Below are positions 1 to 9,243 of a stretch of DNA of 64,000 bases, one piece after another; position 1 is the stretch's first letter; each line of letters begins with the position of its first letter. Made by a program: the position numbers and the translations under genes. The notes under the pieces are model-generated. The model was not told the DNA's origin. It was given only the letters and a program-made list of their open reading frames with translations, and searched no databases. Source of the stretch: Cyanidium caldarium (taxonomy: Eukaryota; Rhodophyta; Bangiophyceae; Cyanidiales; Cyanidiaceae); the NCBI GenBank assembly GCA_026184775.1, contig JANCYW010000005.1, positions 1-64,000 on the forward strand, in the 5' to 3' direction.

Positions 1-196
1 CCCCATTCCCCCCCCATTCCCCCCCATTCCCCCCCATTCCCCCCCATTCCCCCCCATTCCCCCCCATTCCCCCCCATTCCCCCCCATTCCCCCCCATTCC
101 CCCCCATTCCCCCCCATTCCCCCCCATTCCCCCCCCATTCCCCCCCATTCCCCCCCATTCCCCCCCTATTCCCCCCCATTCCCGCCCATTCCCCCC
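1..196. repeat. Telomeric repeat array
   Basis: The window opens with about 19 units of ATT followed by seven (sometimes eight) Cs, period 10 bp; read on the other strand the unit is AATGGGGGGG. C-rich strand running inward from position 1 is what a left chromosome end should show. C. merolae is known to use AATGGGGGG (9 bp), so this is the same telomere type with a longer G run. The innermost units (about 165-196) are degenerate, with an extra T or a G, as usual where telomerase-made repeats give way to subtelomere. Confidence 0.93.
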
Positions 197-197
197 T

Positions 198-320
198 AAC
201 TCACACCCGTTCGCCCGATCCCACCCAACTCACACCCCTTCGCCCGATCCCCCCCTAACTCACACCCGCTCGCCCGATCTCACCCAACTCACACCCCTTC
301 GCCCGATCCCACCCAACGCA
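198..320. repeat. Subtelomeric ~29-bp tandem repeat
   Basis: Four units plus a partial fifth begin with AACTCACACC at about 198, 227, 257 and 286, spaced 29, 30 and 29 bp. Each carries TCGCCCGATC in its second half. The array directly abuts the degenerate telomere repeats. Nothing suggests coding. It is probably a telomere-associated repeat that would recur at other chromosome ends. Confidence 0.8.
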
Positions 321-2760
321 CACGCGACACCACTCCCAATCCGCCCCAAACGCTCTCTCCCGTGCGCACGATCGCGCGCGCTCACGTCGATCCCCAATAA
401 AAAACAAATAACGAAAACACATTCCCGACATGCGCCGCCCCACTCCCCATGCCCGTTCCCCACCGCTCCAACAAGCCACACACGCTACACTCCCGGGCAG
501 GGCACGGCGCCGATCGGCGATACACATCCACCAAAACGCAATTGCGGCTTGCCATGCCACATCCATTCCATTCAGGTCACGCCACTCCCACACACACACA
601 CACTCCCAGCCACAACACCCGCTCCCACACATACACCTTCCACACGCTTCATCATCGTCACCGTTCTCGGACTCGTTACATACACCCTGCAACAGCAACA
701 ACACTACCCACATAGACACCGTAACCGCCGCCGCGCTGCCCACCACCACCATCGCTCTCTCTCACTTTCACCGACGCTTTCCCACCAGGTGGCGCCCACA
801 CCGCATCCACCACTCCGCGCCATCGCCGCGATCGCCGCCTCTTGTCTACTGTTCTCGATCGACACAATCAACGCGCACCCTCACCTGCGCGCCGCCGCCG
901 ATCGGCACACACACACCCACAAGGCGCCGCCGCTCCCACAACCGTCACCGATCTGTGCGCATCCACACAAAAGGCGACTCCATTCCATACACTTCCACTC
1001 CACTCCATACGCTTCCATACACTCGGCACTCCCCTCGTCTACAACCAGCCGCAACAACACCGACTCCTCTCGCACCCGCCAACACACCGAAACGCTTTTC
1101 CCACCTCCCGCCACCGTCCCACCGTCCCACCGTCCGGCACACACACACACCCACACCAACGATCCACCCCAGTAACACCCACTCAGGCAACACACGCTCA
1201 TCCCACTCACACACGCATCCACCCACCACAACCAGCCACTCACTCCCAAACGCATACACTCACTTACACAAGCGCACACACACTCACAGCCGCCCTCCAA
1301 CTTCACTCCACCAACACTCCCACATCCACCAACACCAACACCTCCATACACACCGCACTCCAACCCACCACCAACCACCAACAATCATTCACCTCCATCA
1401 ACACCCCATCCCACACACACCCATACTCACCCATACTCACCCATCTCACTTCACCTGCCCCGCTCGTTCCCCTGTAGCCAACCACCACCATCACAACACT
1501 CACACACATGCACTCAAACACACGCCTCCCGACGCTGCGTAACGCTGCGCAACGCCCATCCCACACGCTCACCCCATCAATCGCTCATTCCTTCATTCCT
1601 TCCATCGATCCAGAGCTCTCAGCGTTCTTTTACACTCCCAGACGCACGCGCAGCCACCGCTCCCCGCTTCCGCTTCCAACCACCCCAACACACTCCCAAC
1701 ACTCCCAACACCCACCAACCAACGCTCCCGCACGCCCATGACCCCTCTCCCACCACCACCGATCATCAACCCATCAGGCGCTCACCCGCCAACACTCCCC
1801 CAGCTCCCAGCTCCCAACCGACCCGCTGGCCGTTCCCGCCCCAAACCGACCCCAACACCCAACACACACTCATGAACACTCCAAACACTCCCAACACTCC
1901 CAACACCCACCAACCAACGCTCCCGCACGCCCATGACCCCTCTCCCACCACCACCGATCATCAACCCATCAGGCGCTCACCCGCCAACACTCCCCCAGCT
2001 CCCAGCTCCCAACCGACCCGCTGGCCGTTCCCGCCCCAAACCGGTCGTCACTCGCCCCAACACCCACCAACCAACCAACACACCCAAACACTCCCATCAC
2101 CACCACCACCCGACCAGGCGCTCACCCGCCAACACCCCACCACCCTCGAAACCCAACACCCCGCAGTTCAACATTTCTATAGCTCGCCAAGCGGCCCCAA
2201 ACCCACTTCCATCTGCGCTGCCCCAGATCGCCTCATTTCGATTCCACACATTAACACAGAGACGCACCAGTGCCCGATTTCCTCAACAACAACAACAATC
2301 ACACAGCGTTCCGATGCGGCCACCGTAACCGGAACGACCGCCGCAACACCACCCCCACTCCCTGACATTCACGCATCCCCCGCACTACCTCTCTCACTCA
2401 CACTCACACTCACACTCCAATAACGACAGTACAAAGAATACCCACTTGTCTCTCCATCTCTCCCGCATCCCCGGCGCGCCCCACAACGTATTACATCCAC
2501 TACCAACAACTCCCGCGCCATGCCCACATGCTCTGCGGCCAACCGACTCACCACCACCAACCACCACCACCACCTCATCTTCATCATCACCATCGCTCCG
2601 TGGTGCCTCGACGACGACGACCACCCTCCAACAGAAGGCACCGCTGTCCCGGTGCCCTGCTGCCCCCTATCCACCACCAAACATCCGGTCCACACACGCC
2701 AACCGCGCGGCCAGCCGCGCATCCGCCGCTTCACCTGCCTCTCCCAGGGATGCTGCTACG
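321..2760. other. Low-complexity, G-poor subtelomeric DNA
   Basis: About 2.4 kb in which the + strand is dominated by C and A (runs of CACA, CCA, ACTCC), with G rare. Long reading frames exist on both strands, but they translate to His/Thr/Pro-rich or Gly/Val/Cys-rich strings with no domain and follow from the base skew alone. I see no gene, tRNA or transposon here. Embedded is an exact 158-bp duplication (1691-1848 and 1886-2043). Confidence 0.75.
1691..2043. repeat. Exact 158-bp direct duplication
   Basis: Positions 1691-1848 recur without a mismatch at 1886-2043, an offset of 195 bp. Both copies run from CACTCCCAAC to CCCCAAACCG. The lack of divergence in non-coding DNA implies a recent duplication or gene conversion. 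Confidence 0.9.
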
Positions 2761-2806
2761 ACGCTAACACCACACCGAATACCTCTCCAAACCGTACTGT
2801 TACCAG

Positions 2807-3286
2807 GCAGAGCACACCTGTGCGGTGCCGCAGTTGCAACGACAGCCCCGTCACCCACAGCACCACTGTTCAACGATAACACCTGCGGTGCAGCAGTGTC
2901 TGCAGGCGGGCTGTTGCGTGGGCTACGGCGGCGAGTGCTATCAGAAGGTGCCGCAGTTTGTGTGTCAGTCGGCGGGGTCAACGACGGCCACCGACAGCAC
3001 CCGTTCGGGAACGAGCAACTCTACCACGTATGTGCCATGCGGTCCCGAGTGCTGCAACACCGCCACCCAGGACTGCGCCTACACCGCGGGAGCCAGCGGC
3101 AACTCGGCGTTATCATCATCCACCACCACCACCTACGGCACTGCGACCTCGTTCTGCGTGTGCCGGGACCCCTCCAAGCAGTGCGGCACCTACACCATAC
3201 CTTCGGACAACTTTGTGAACAAGGCGCGCTGTTGCACCGACGACGAGGTGTGTGTCAACGATACAGAGTGTGTGGCCATACGTTAG
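2807..3286 (+). CDS. Cysteine-rich protein, 5' end unresolved
   Basis: An open frame to TAG at 3284-3286 encodes a Cys- and Ser/Thr-rich protein with repeated CC pairs (GCCVGYGGECY, PCGPECC, ARCCTDDEVC) and spaced single cysteines, the look of a disulfide-rich extracellular protein. The frame contains no ATG and is closed upstream by TAA at 2765-2767, so this is not a complete single-exon gene. A CTAAC at 2764-2768 followed by a pyrimidine-containing stretch and CAG at 2804-2806 could be a branch point and 3' splice site, with the exon starting at 2807. Another frame just upstream (2520-2879) has a hydrophobic stretch and further CC motifs and might hold a first exon, but I cannot pick a donor. 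A degraded gene is equally possible. Family not recognised. Confidence 0.45.
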   Translation, partial: AEHTCAVPQLQRQPRHPQHHCSTITPAVQQCLQAGCCVGYGGECYQKVPQFVCQSAGSTTATDSTRSGTSNSTTYVPCGPECCNTATQDCAYTAGASGNSALSSSTTTTYGTATSFCVCRDPSKQCGTYTIPSDNFVNKARCCTDDEVCVNDTECVAIR

Positions 3287-4210
3287 CGTGGGAGAAGGGA
3301 GACTGGGGAGCGCGCACGGACCGACGGCGCTGGGGCAGCGGGAACGGAAGCGGGACAGCACATTGCATGCGAGGAACGGCAACGACCAGAATGCACCCAG
3401 GAAAGACACATATGAATGAGGACAGCATCGAATGCATACAGAGAGAGCACCATCGCCATAAACACCGAATCATAAACTTGAGTGTTGTTGGAAAGCAGGT
3501 AAGAGACAGAATTCACCCACTAGGTCATCGTTGACCCTCGGTAAAGTGGATGACGCAGAGTCACACGTGTTGTTGCTCTTCTCGACATACGACGACACCG
3601 ACAGATCCATCGCTCTACGTAGTTGACATGGGCCTCCCGGTGATGAACAGTCGGTTGCATACGGCGTTCTCGTCGCGGTGCAGTATGCGGCGACAACGGG
3701 TATTCCGACACCGCAACCGCGGCCACGCACAGCGTTTCTGGTCGGTGTGTTCGTTACGGCGCAGCTGACAGTGCCCGATCTCACCTGCACAAACGCTGCG
3801 GGAAGCACAAGAATACATGCGTAGGATGGCGTCTGCTGCAGTGTCAGCACACGAAGTGTAAGCGGATACACAACCGCGACATCACTATCGTATTCACCCT
3901 GCTGCAAATCAGGTTGACCATTTCGCACGGACCTCCACACCCGGCCAATCTAGGTGGTCCCCGTGTAGGTTCTACAAAGAAGAAATCTGCACCTGCCTCA
4001 GCGCAACGGTCAGCGCGTGGACGCCACCACACGATCGAGCCCAACTCTCTAACGTTGTCATGATCGGGTACTGCAGAGTCCGAACGGCCAGTCACACCGC
4101 GAATGAAGTCTCTTCGTGACCAAGCCTCGTTAGACTCATACGTGGCAATCAGGTCTCTCGGGCAGCCTGGAGGAGAGCGTGGGTTGAAGAGGGGCATACC
4201 TGTGTGGTTA
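3287..4210. other. Subtelomeric gap, no clear gene
   Basis: Between the cysteine-rich frame and the Ala-rich fragment I see no recognisable gene. A minus-strand frame at 3470-3940 (156 codons) contains scattered cysteines and could be a decayed relative of the cysteine-rich gene, but it has no domain. No tRNA-like fold was found. Confidence 0.5.
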
Positions 4211-4211
4211 A

Positions 4212-4709
4212 AGGGCGCTGATCGAGACCGTCGCCGTCGCCGTGGCCGAGCTCGTGGCAGAAGCGGTAGCCGACAACATCGCCGTCGCCGAGGCGCGCTC
4301 CGGCAATGACCCCGACGCCGATGCGCTTGTCGAAGCATTCACCGAGGCAGTCGCCACCGTAACGCCCGAAACCGTCGTAACCGCCTCAACCGGGAGCGCA
4401 GCTGCCGCCAAACACACACCCATGCCAGTCTCGCAAAGCAAACTCTCATCCGACGTAGCAGCGGCAAAAGTTCCTGCGGTGTTCGTTGACAGGGTGTCAG
4501 CAGCGGCGCGACACCCTCACAACGTCAATGAGGCGGGGCATCGCTTCCGAGGAAAAAAGGATCCGAGCCGCAGGCATTTTGAATTTCTGCGCCTCTCGAA
4601 GGGAAAACACGCTGCGAAAGCCCACATCAGTCGAGTAGTTTCGGTTTGGGAGACGCTTCGCAAGAGTCGCCTCCTCGCGCAGATCTCCACTCGTGCCAAG
4701 CGTCGCTGA
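4212..4709 (+). pseudogene. Alanine-rich protein fragment
   Basis: The frame opens after TAA at 4209-4211 and ends at TGA 4707-4709. Its first ~60 residues are a regular Ala/Val/Glu alternation (AELVAEAVADNIAVAEA and similar), unlike the basic, irregular second half. There is no ATG before about 4422, so either the 5' part is missing or it is an exon. The periodic composition looks like part of a longer repetitive protein. I do not recognise the family; this may be a gene remnant of the subtelomere rather than an active gene. Confidence 0.3.
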
Positions 4710-4849
4710 GCCACTATGGTCTGGCGAGAAGAGATCCTTACGGAATGCGCGCATCCCATGATGCTTGCAGGCATCTGTGCAACGTGAAAACCTGCATCGT
4801 GTCTGGCACTGCCGGTGACGCCCGCCATGAATCGAACGCTCGCTCTTAA

Positions 4850-5176
4850 CGCCCATTCCGAGGGCCAAAGATCCGTGTCGCCAACGCCGAAGCCGAGCAC
4901 ACGGCGGGGACGTCTCTCATACAGAGGCCCTGCGTCCCAGCCTCCGCGTCAAGTGCACCAACTGTGTGCGCACGGCCGGTGCTGGCCGGCACCGCCGCGC
5001 TTCTGGGACTGTTCGGTGCCGGGATTGTTGGCGCGTATCATACCCGCGGTAGACCGCCGAACATGAGCAAGAAGCGCTGCGACCTGTGGCTGCGATGCCG
5101 CCCGTCCGCCGCGACTCGTTTCGTTGTTCGTCAAAGCGCTGGCAGCGGTCGTTTTCGTGTTCAAGCGCTCCATTGA
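4850..5176 (+). pseudogene. Membrane-protein C-terminal fragment
   Basis: Open from the stop TAA at 4847-4849 to TGA at 5174-5176. It encodes one hydrophobic segment of about 20 residues (starting near 4979, core VLAGTAALLGLFGAGIVGAY) followed by a basic tail, as in the C-terminus of a single-pass protein. No ATG precedes the membrane segment. It may belong with the Ala-rich fragment upstream, which lies in a different frame; that link is inference only. It ends 65 bp before the DPE2 start codon. Confidence 0.3.
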
Positions 5177-5241
5177 ACACTTCATCCGCTTGATCCATCG
5201 ACTCCACCCCACCCATCCACTCTCCCATTCCTCGTCTCTCC

Positions 5242-7944
5242 ATGGAAGTCACCTTTCGAGTGCGCTGTCCGACCGTTCCGGGCCAGGATCTGCTCATCTC
5301 CGGCTCGCACCCGTCCCTGGGCGACAACACCGCCGCGCACGCGCCGCGCCTCGTGTACACGCCCACCTATTGGGAGCTCACCGTGCGCGATCTGCCGCCA
5401 TCCACCCGCATCCACTACCGGTACCTTTTCTCCGAAGACAGCGGCCGCAGGCGTTTCTGGGAGCGCGGCGCGCCGCGCGAACTCCTCACGCCGCCCCGCG
5501 GTGGCAGCGCGCTCATCAGCGACGACGGTGCCTTTCGCTCCGATCCCAGCCTGGAAGACGAGGTTTTCAACACCCTGGCGTTTCGCGACGTGGTGTACCG
5601 GCGACTAGCCGACGGGACCGCCGCTCCCGCGCCACCCTCCCGGCCCTTTCTGCATCTGCAGACGCTGCAAGTGCGGGTGGCGCCCGGTGAGGAAGTGTGC
5701 GCCCGGCTCGGAGACCGCAAACTGATCGTCCTATCGGCAGCCCGCTTCCCGCTCTGGGAGGCGTTCGTGCCGTGGACGGAGCTGGCTCTCGGACGCGCCG
5801 CGGACGCTCCCGTCACTCTGCAGTATCAGCTGCTCATTCGCCGCATCAAATCCAAGGCGGTCATCGCCGGCGACAACAACCCGCCTAGCGTGGTCATGGT
5901 GGATCCGGACCGGTCGTTGCACGTCTGCGACTACACCCCCATCACCCCGGCCGAGGGCATTACCCGCCTGGCCGGCCTGGCCATTCCGGTGTTCTCGTTG
6001 CGCAGTCGCACCTCCTGCGGGGTGGGCGAGTTCGTGGACCTCGAACCGCTGGTGGACCTGGCGGTGCAGCTGAACTTGTCGCTCATTCAGCTGCTGCCGC
6101 TCAACGACACCTGCGTGTTCGGCAACTGGCGTGACTGCTACCCGTACTCGTCGCTATCGGTGCACGCGCTGCATCCGCAGTACCTCAACTTTGACGAGCT
6201 GAAACCGCCGGCGGACGTGGCGCAAGCACTGGACGAGGCGCGCTCCCGCCTGAACGCGCTTCCGCATATCGACTACGATGCCATGATCCGCGTCAAGATG
6301 CGCTTGGCGCGGCGCATGTATCTGCACGACAAAGAGCGCTTCCTGCGCGACCCGGACTTTCTCAAGTTCTTCAACGACAACCAGGCGTGGCTGGTGCCGT
6401 ACGCGGCGATCCGCTTTCTGGCCGACGTGAATGGCACCGCCGATTTCACCCATTGGGGCCGGCGCCAGCACGTCACCATGGCCGAGCTGGAGGAGCTCGC
6501 CTCGCCCGACTCGCTCCATTTCGACCACGTCGCCATGTACTATTACCTGCAGTATCACCTGCACCGGCAGTTGAAACGTGCCAGCGAGTATGCCGCCAGC
6601 AACGCGGTGATCCTCAAAGGCGATCTGCCCATCGGGGTGCACGCCAACAGCGTCGACGCGTGGATGCAGCCGCATCTCTTCCACCTGGACCGCCAGACCG
6701 GCGCGCCACCCGATCAGTTCGCCGAGTTCGGTCAGAACTGGGGCTTTCCCACCTACAACTGGGACGCCATGGCGCAGGACGACTATAGCTGGTGGCGCGG
6801 CCGCCTGCGCACCATGGCCAAGTACTTCCACGCCTATCGCATCGACCACATCCTGGGCTTTTTCCGCATTTGGGAGATACCGGGCACCGCCAGGTCCGGC
6901 CTGGCCGGCCGCTTCCGCCCGGTGCTACCGCTGCAGCGCCACGAGCTGGAGAGCCGCGGCCTGTGGGATATTGAGCGCCTCTGCGAACCGTACATCTCAG
7001 ACAAGGTGTTGCGGGAATTGTTCGGCGATCAGCGCCTGCAGGCCATCCGCCAAAAGTACTTCGAGCCGTGGTACGACCGTTTGCGCTTCAAACCGGCCTA
7101 CGCCACCGAAAAGCAGCTGACGCGCGCTCTGGAAGCCGAGGAGCCGCAGCCCGATGACGTGGAGCAGCTCCGCACCACCCTGCTGCACCTGTTGAACAAC
7201 GTGGTGCTGCTGCGCGATTTCGACCGCCCCGGCGACGCCTTCCATCCGCGCATCGAGATGTGGCGCACGTCCTCGTTCACCGAACTGAACGGCAACTGGC
7301 AACACAAGCTGCGCCAGCTGTACGAAGACTACTTCTTCCGGCGGCAGGAGGATCTGTGGCGCCGCAAGGCACTCGAAAAACTGCCCATGATGAAGTCCGC
7401 CACCGAGATGCTCGTGTGTGGCGAGGATCTGGGTATGCTGCCCAACTGCGTGTTCGACGTGCTGGACGGTCTGTCCATCCTCGGCCTGCGGGTGCAGCGT
7501 ATGCCCGACGATGGCGAGTTTGGCGACTGCGCCACCTACCCGTACCTGACGGTGGCCACGCCCAGCTCGCACGACACCAGCACTGTGCGCGGCTGGTGGG
7601 AGGAAATGCCCGCCGACCAGCGGCAGCGGTTCTGGGACAAGGTCATGCAACGCGACGGCGACGCGGTGCCCGAGTGCACGCCGGACATCGTGCAGTGGAT
7701 TGTGCGTGACCATCTGCAGGCGCCCAGCGTCCTGGCCATCTTCCCGCTGCAAGATCTGCTGGGCGTGGACGGCAAGCTGCGTCGCCCGGTGGCCTCCGAG
7801 GAGCAGATCAACGTGCCCGCCGATCCCAACCACTATTGGCGCTTCCGCCTGCACTTGTCGCTGGAGCAGTTGCTGGACAGCAAGCGCTGGCTGAATCAGA
7901 TCGCCCAAATGGTGACCGACGCCAACCGCGCGCGCCCGCAATGA
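5242..7944 (+). CDS. DPE2: 4-alpha-glucanotransferase, DPE2 type
   Basis: 900 aa, ATG at 5242. It transfers glucan chains from maltose or maltodextrin to other glucans, in plants in the cytosol. The N-terminal ~230 residues look like two starch-binding (CBM20-type) modules, the first with GSHPSLGDN and IHYRYLF; the rest is a GH77 catalytic domain. Catalytic residues are present: nucleophile Asp535 in RIDHILGFFRIWEIP, acid/base Glu728 in CGEDLGMLP, and Asp778 in SSHDTSTVRGWW. A long insertion between catalytic motifs and the tandem CBMs distinguish DPE2 from plastid DPE1 or bacterial MalQ. No transit peptide is visible, which fits cytosolic floridean starch in red algae. It is the first confident gene inward from the telomere and converges on ELP4, with stop codons 34 bp apart. 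Confidence 0.93.
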   Translation: MEVTFRVRCPTVPGQDLLISGSHPSLGDNTAAHAPRLVYTPTYWELTVRDLPPSTRIHYRYLFSEDSGRRRFWERGAPRELLTPPRGGSALISDDGAFRSDPSLEDEVFNTLAFRDVVYRRLADGTAAPAPPSRPFLHLQTLQVRVAPGEEVCARLGDRKLIVLSAARFPLWEAFVPWTELALGRAADAPVTLQYQLLIRRIKSKAVIAGDNNPPSVVMVDPDRSLHVCDYTPITPAEGITRLAGLAIPVFSLRSRTSCGVGEFVDLEPLVDLAVQLNLSLIQLLPLNDTCVFGNWRDCYPYSSLSVHALHPQYLNFDELKPPADVAQALDEARSRLNALPHIDYDAMIRVKMRLARRMYLHDKERFLRDPDFLKFFNDNQAWLVPYAAIRFLADVNGTADFTHWGRRQHVTMAELEELASPDSLHFDHVAMYYYLQYHLHRQLKRASEYAASNAVILKGDLPIGVHANSVDAWMQPHLFHLDRQTGAPPDQFAEFGQNWGFPTYNWDAMAQDDYSWWRGRLRTMAKYFHAYRIDHILGFFRIWEIPGTARSGLAGRFRPVLPLQRHELESRGLWDIERLCEPYISDKVLRELFGDQRLQAIRQKYFEPWYDRLRFKPAYATEKQLTRALEAEEPQPDDVEQLRTTLLHLLNNVVLLRDFDRPGDAFHPRIEMWRTSSFTELNGNWQHKLRQLYEDYFFRRQEDLWRRKALEKLPMMKSATEMLVCGEDLGMLPNCVFDVLDGLSILGLRVQRMPDDGEFGDCATYPYLTVATPSSHDTSTVRGWWEEMPADQRQRFWDKVMQRDGDAVPECTPDIVQWIVRDHLQAPSVLAIFPLQDLLGVDGKLRRPVASEEQINVPADPNHYWRFRLHLSLEQLLDSKRWLNQIAQMVTDANRARPQ

Positions 7945-7978
7945 ATACGCCTGTACGAGTGGAAATATAACGCAGCGC

Positions 7979-9001
7979 TCACCAATCCACCGCCGTAGCC
8001 GTTTTCTCCTTGTCCGCCTCGGGCACCGAATGCGCTCGCTCCACCACAAACTGTCGCCGCGCCCATCGAAACACCCACATCGACGTGCGAGCGGTGTCAC
8101 CTGACGCATTCGCCGTCGGCATCGCCTCCCAAGGCCGCAGCGCGCCCGGCAGTCGTGGCGCCAAGACGGTATACAACACGCCGTGGTACTCACCCAGACC
8201 CAGATGCGCCGTGCCGCCGCCGCCAAAGCTGTTCACATCGATCAGGTGATCGAGTACGTGCTGCAGCTCCGGTCGCAAGCACCACCATCGCGGCAGCGTG
8301 AGCAGCACCGTGGCGCCGCCCTGCCGACACAGCGCACGCAAGTGATGACAGTAGGCCCACAGCCGGCGCACGCAGCGGGACTCGTCCGCATTGTCGCGGC
8401 CATGGCCGTCCAGATCCAGAAACCACCGCTGCAAAGAGCGCACGGCCACGCAGGCGCGGCGTCCGCGGCGGGCGCGTTGCAACCACGGCAACAGCTGCGC
8501 GGGTTCGTCCAGCAACGCCAGTTCGGTGGAGCGTTCCATCAGGGTGCGCGGCTCCTCGCGCAACGACAAGTCCAGCGGAGACACCTCCTCCTCCGTTGAC
8601 GTCTTGCTCGCCGCCCGCTCCGGTTCCCGCTGTCCATACCGCCAGGCCACGCGAAAGCGCTCCACCGCCTCCGCGCTGTACCGCTCCACCGCCGTGCGCG
8701 TGCTCAGCGGCACCTCGCGCACCAACGATCCCGGCAACAGCGCCACAGCGTTGTCTACCGCCAGCTGCTGCGCGACGAACATGTTCTGAAACTCCAGCGC
8801 GTACCGGGTCGGCTCGTCCTCCACCAGCGCGCACACCGTGCCCGGCGCCAGCCGCAGCGCGTACCGTTCGCACCGACGACCGGAAGTGTCACTGTGACCA
8901 CCACCCAGCGGCAACAGGAACGGCGTGGTGGATGCATGAAGAGCGTGTGGTCGAATGGCATTGACCTGCTGCTTGTCCGGTGCCCGTCTCACGAAACTCA
9001 T
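7979..9001 (-). CDS. ELP4: Elongator complex subunit 4
   Basis: 340 aa from the ATG at 9001. ELP4 is one of the three RecA-fold subunits (ELP4-6) of Elongator, which is needed for U34 modification of tRNA wobble positions. Family hallmarks in order: a PGTVCALVEDEPTRYALEF segment near the N-terminus (degenerate ATP-site region), FRVAWRYG in the middle, then DVNSFGGGG, YHGVLYTVLAPRLPGALRP and FRWARRQFVVERAHSVPE, which match the conserved SF.GS, YHGL.HI..IPRL and FTIERLHLPPD blocks of animal ELP4. An in-frame ATG at 9196 would add 65 residues including 11 serines encoded by a (GCT)11 repeat, but it would overlap the divergent SbcDC start region, so I prefer 9001. Confidence 0.85.
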   Translation of the reverse strand: MSFVRRAPDKQQVNAIRPHALHASTTPFLLPLGGGHSDTSGRRCERYALRLAPGTVCALVEDEPTRYALEFQNMFVAQQLAVDNAVALLPGSLVREVPLSTRTAVERYSAEAVERFRVAWRYGQREPERAASKTSTEEEVSPLDLSLREEPRTLMERSTELALLDEPAQLLPWLQRARRGRRACVAVRSLQRWFLDLDGHGRDNADESRCVRRLWAYCHHLRALCRQGGATVLLTLPRWWCLRPELQHVLDHLIDVNSFGGGGTAHLGLGEYHGVLYTVLAPRLPGALRPWEAMPTANASGDTARTSMWVFRWARRQFVVERAHSVPEADKEKTATAVDW

Positions 9002-9096
9002 TCGCCTCGCCCTTGCCAGCGTGATGGGACGGTGAGCGCACGTCGTGTACGGGCCAGCGCCCGAGATCGACAGGGCGCATCGCGTTCCGCCTCCTG

Positions 9097-9097
<1 letters not shown>

Positions 9098-9130
<33 letters not shown>
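9098..9130. repeat. (GCT)11 microsatellite
   Basis: Eleven perfect GCT units in the divergent promoter between ELP4 and the SbcDC gene. If ELP4 began at 9196 it would encode a serine run; otherwise it lies in the 5' leader region. Confidence 0.9.
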
Positions 9131-9131
<1 letters not shown>

Positions 9132-9243
9132 GACGCGGTGCGGTGGAGGCGTGCGAGGGACTTGCGCACGCACCGGCTCGGCGTGGGATATGACATACGA
9201 AGTATGGCACGACTTGGTTGATTCTTCGACTGGGTGCGCTTTT

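Noticed and set aside
430-1542. A 370-codon + strand frame and overlapping minus-strand frames in the C/A-rich subtelomere
   Set aside because: Composition-driven His/Thr/Pro or Gly/Val/Cys strings with no domain; all three frames stay open because stops are rare in G-poor or T-poor sequence.
3470-3940. A 156-codon minus-strand frame with scattered cysteines
   Set aside because: No domain or regular cysteine spacing; kept only as a possible decayed sequence in the gap description.
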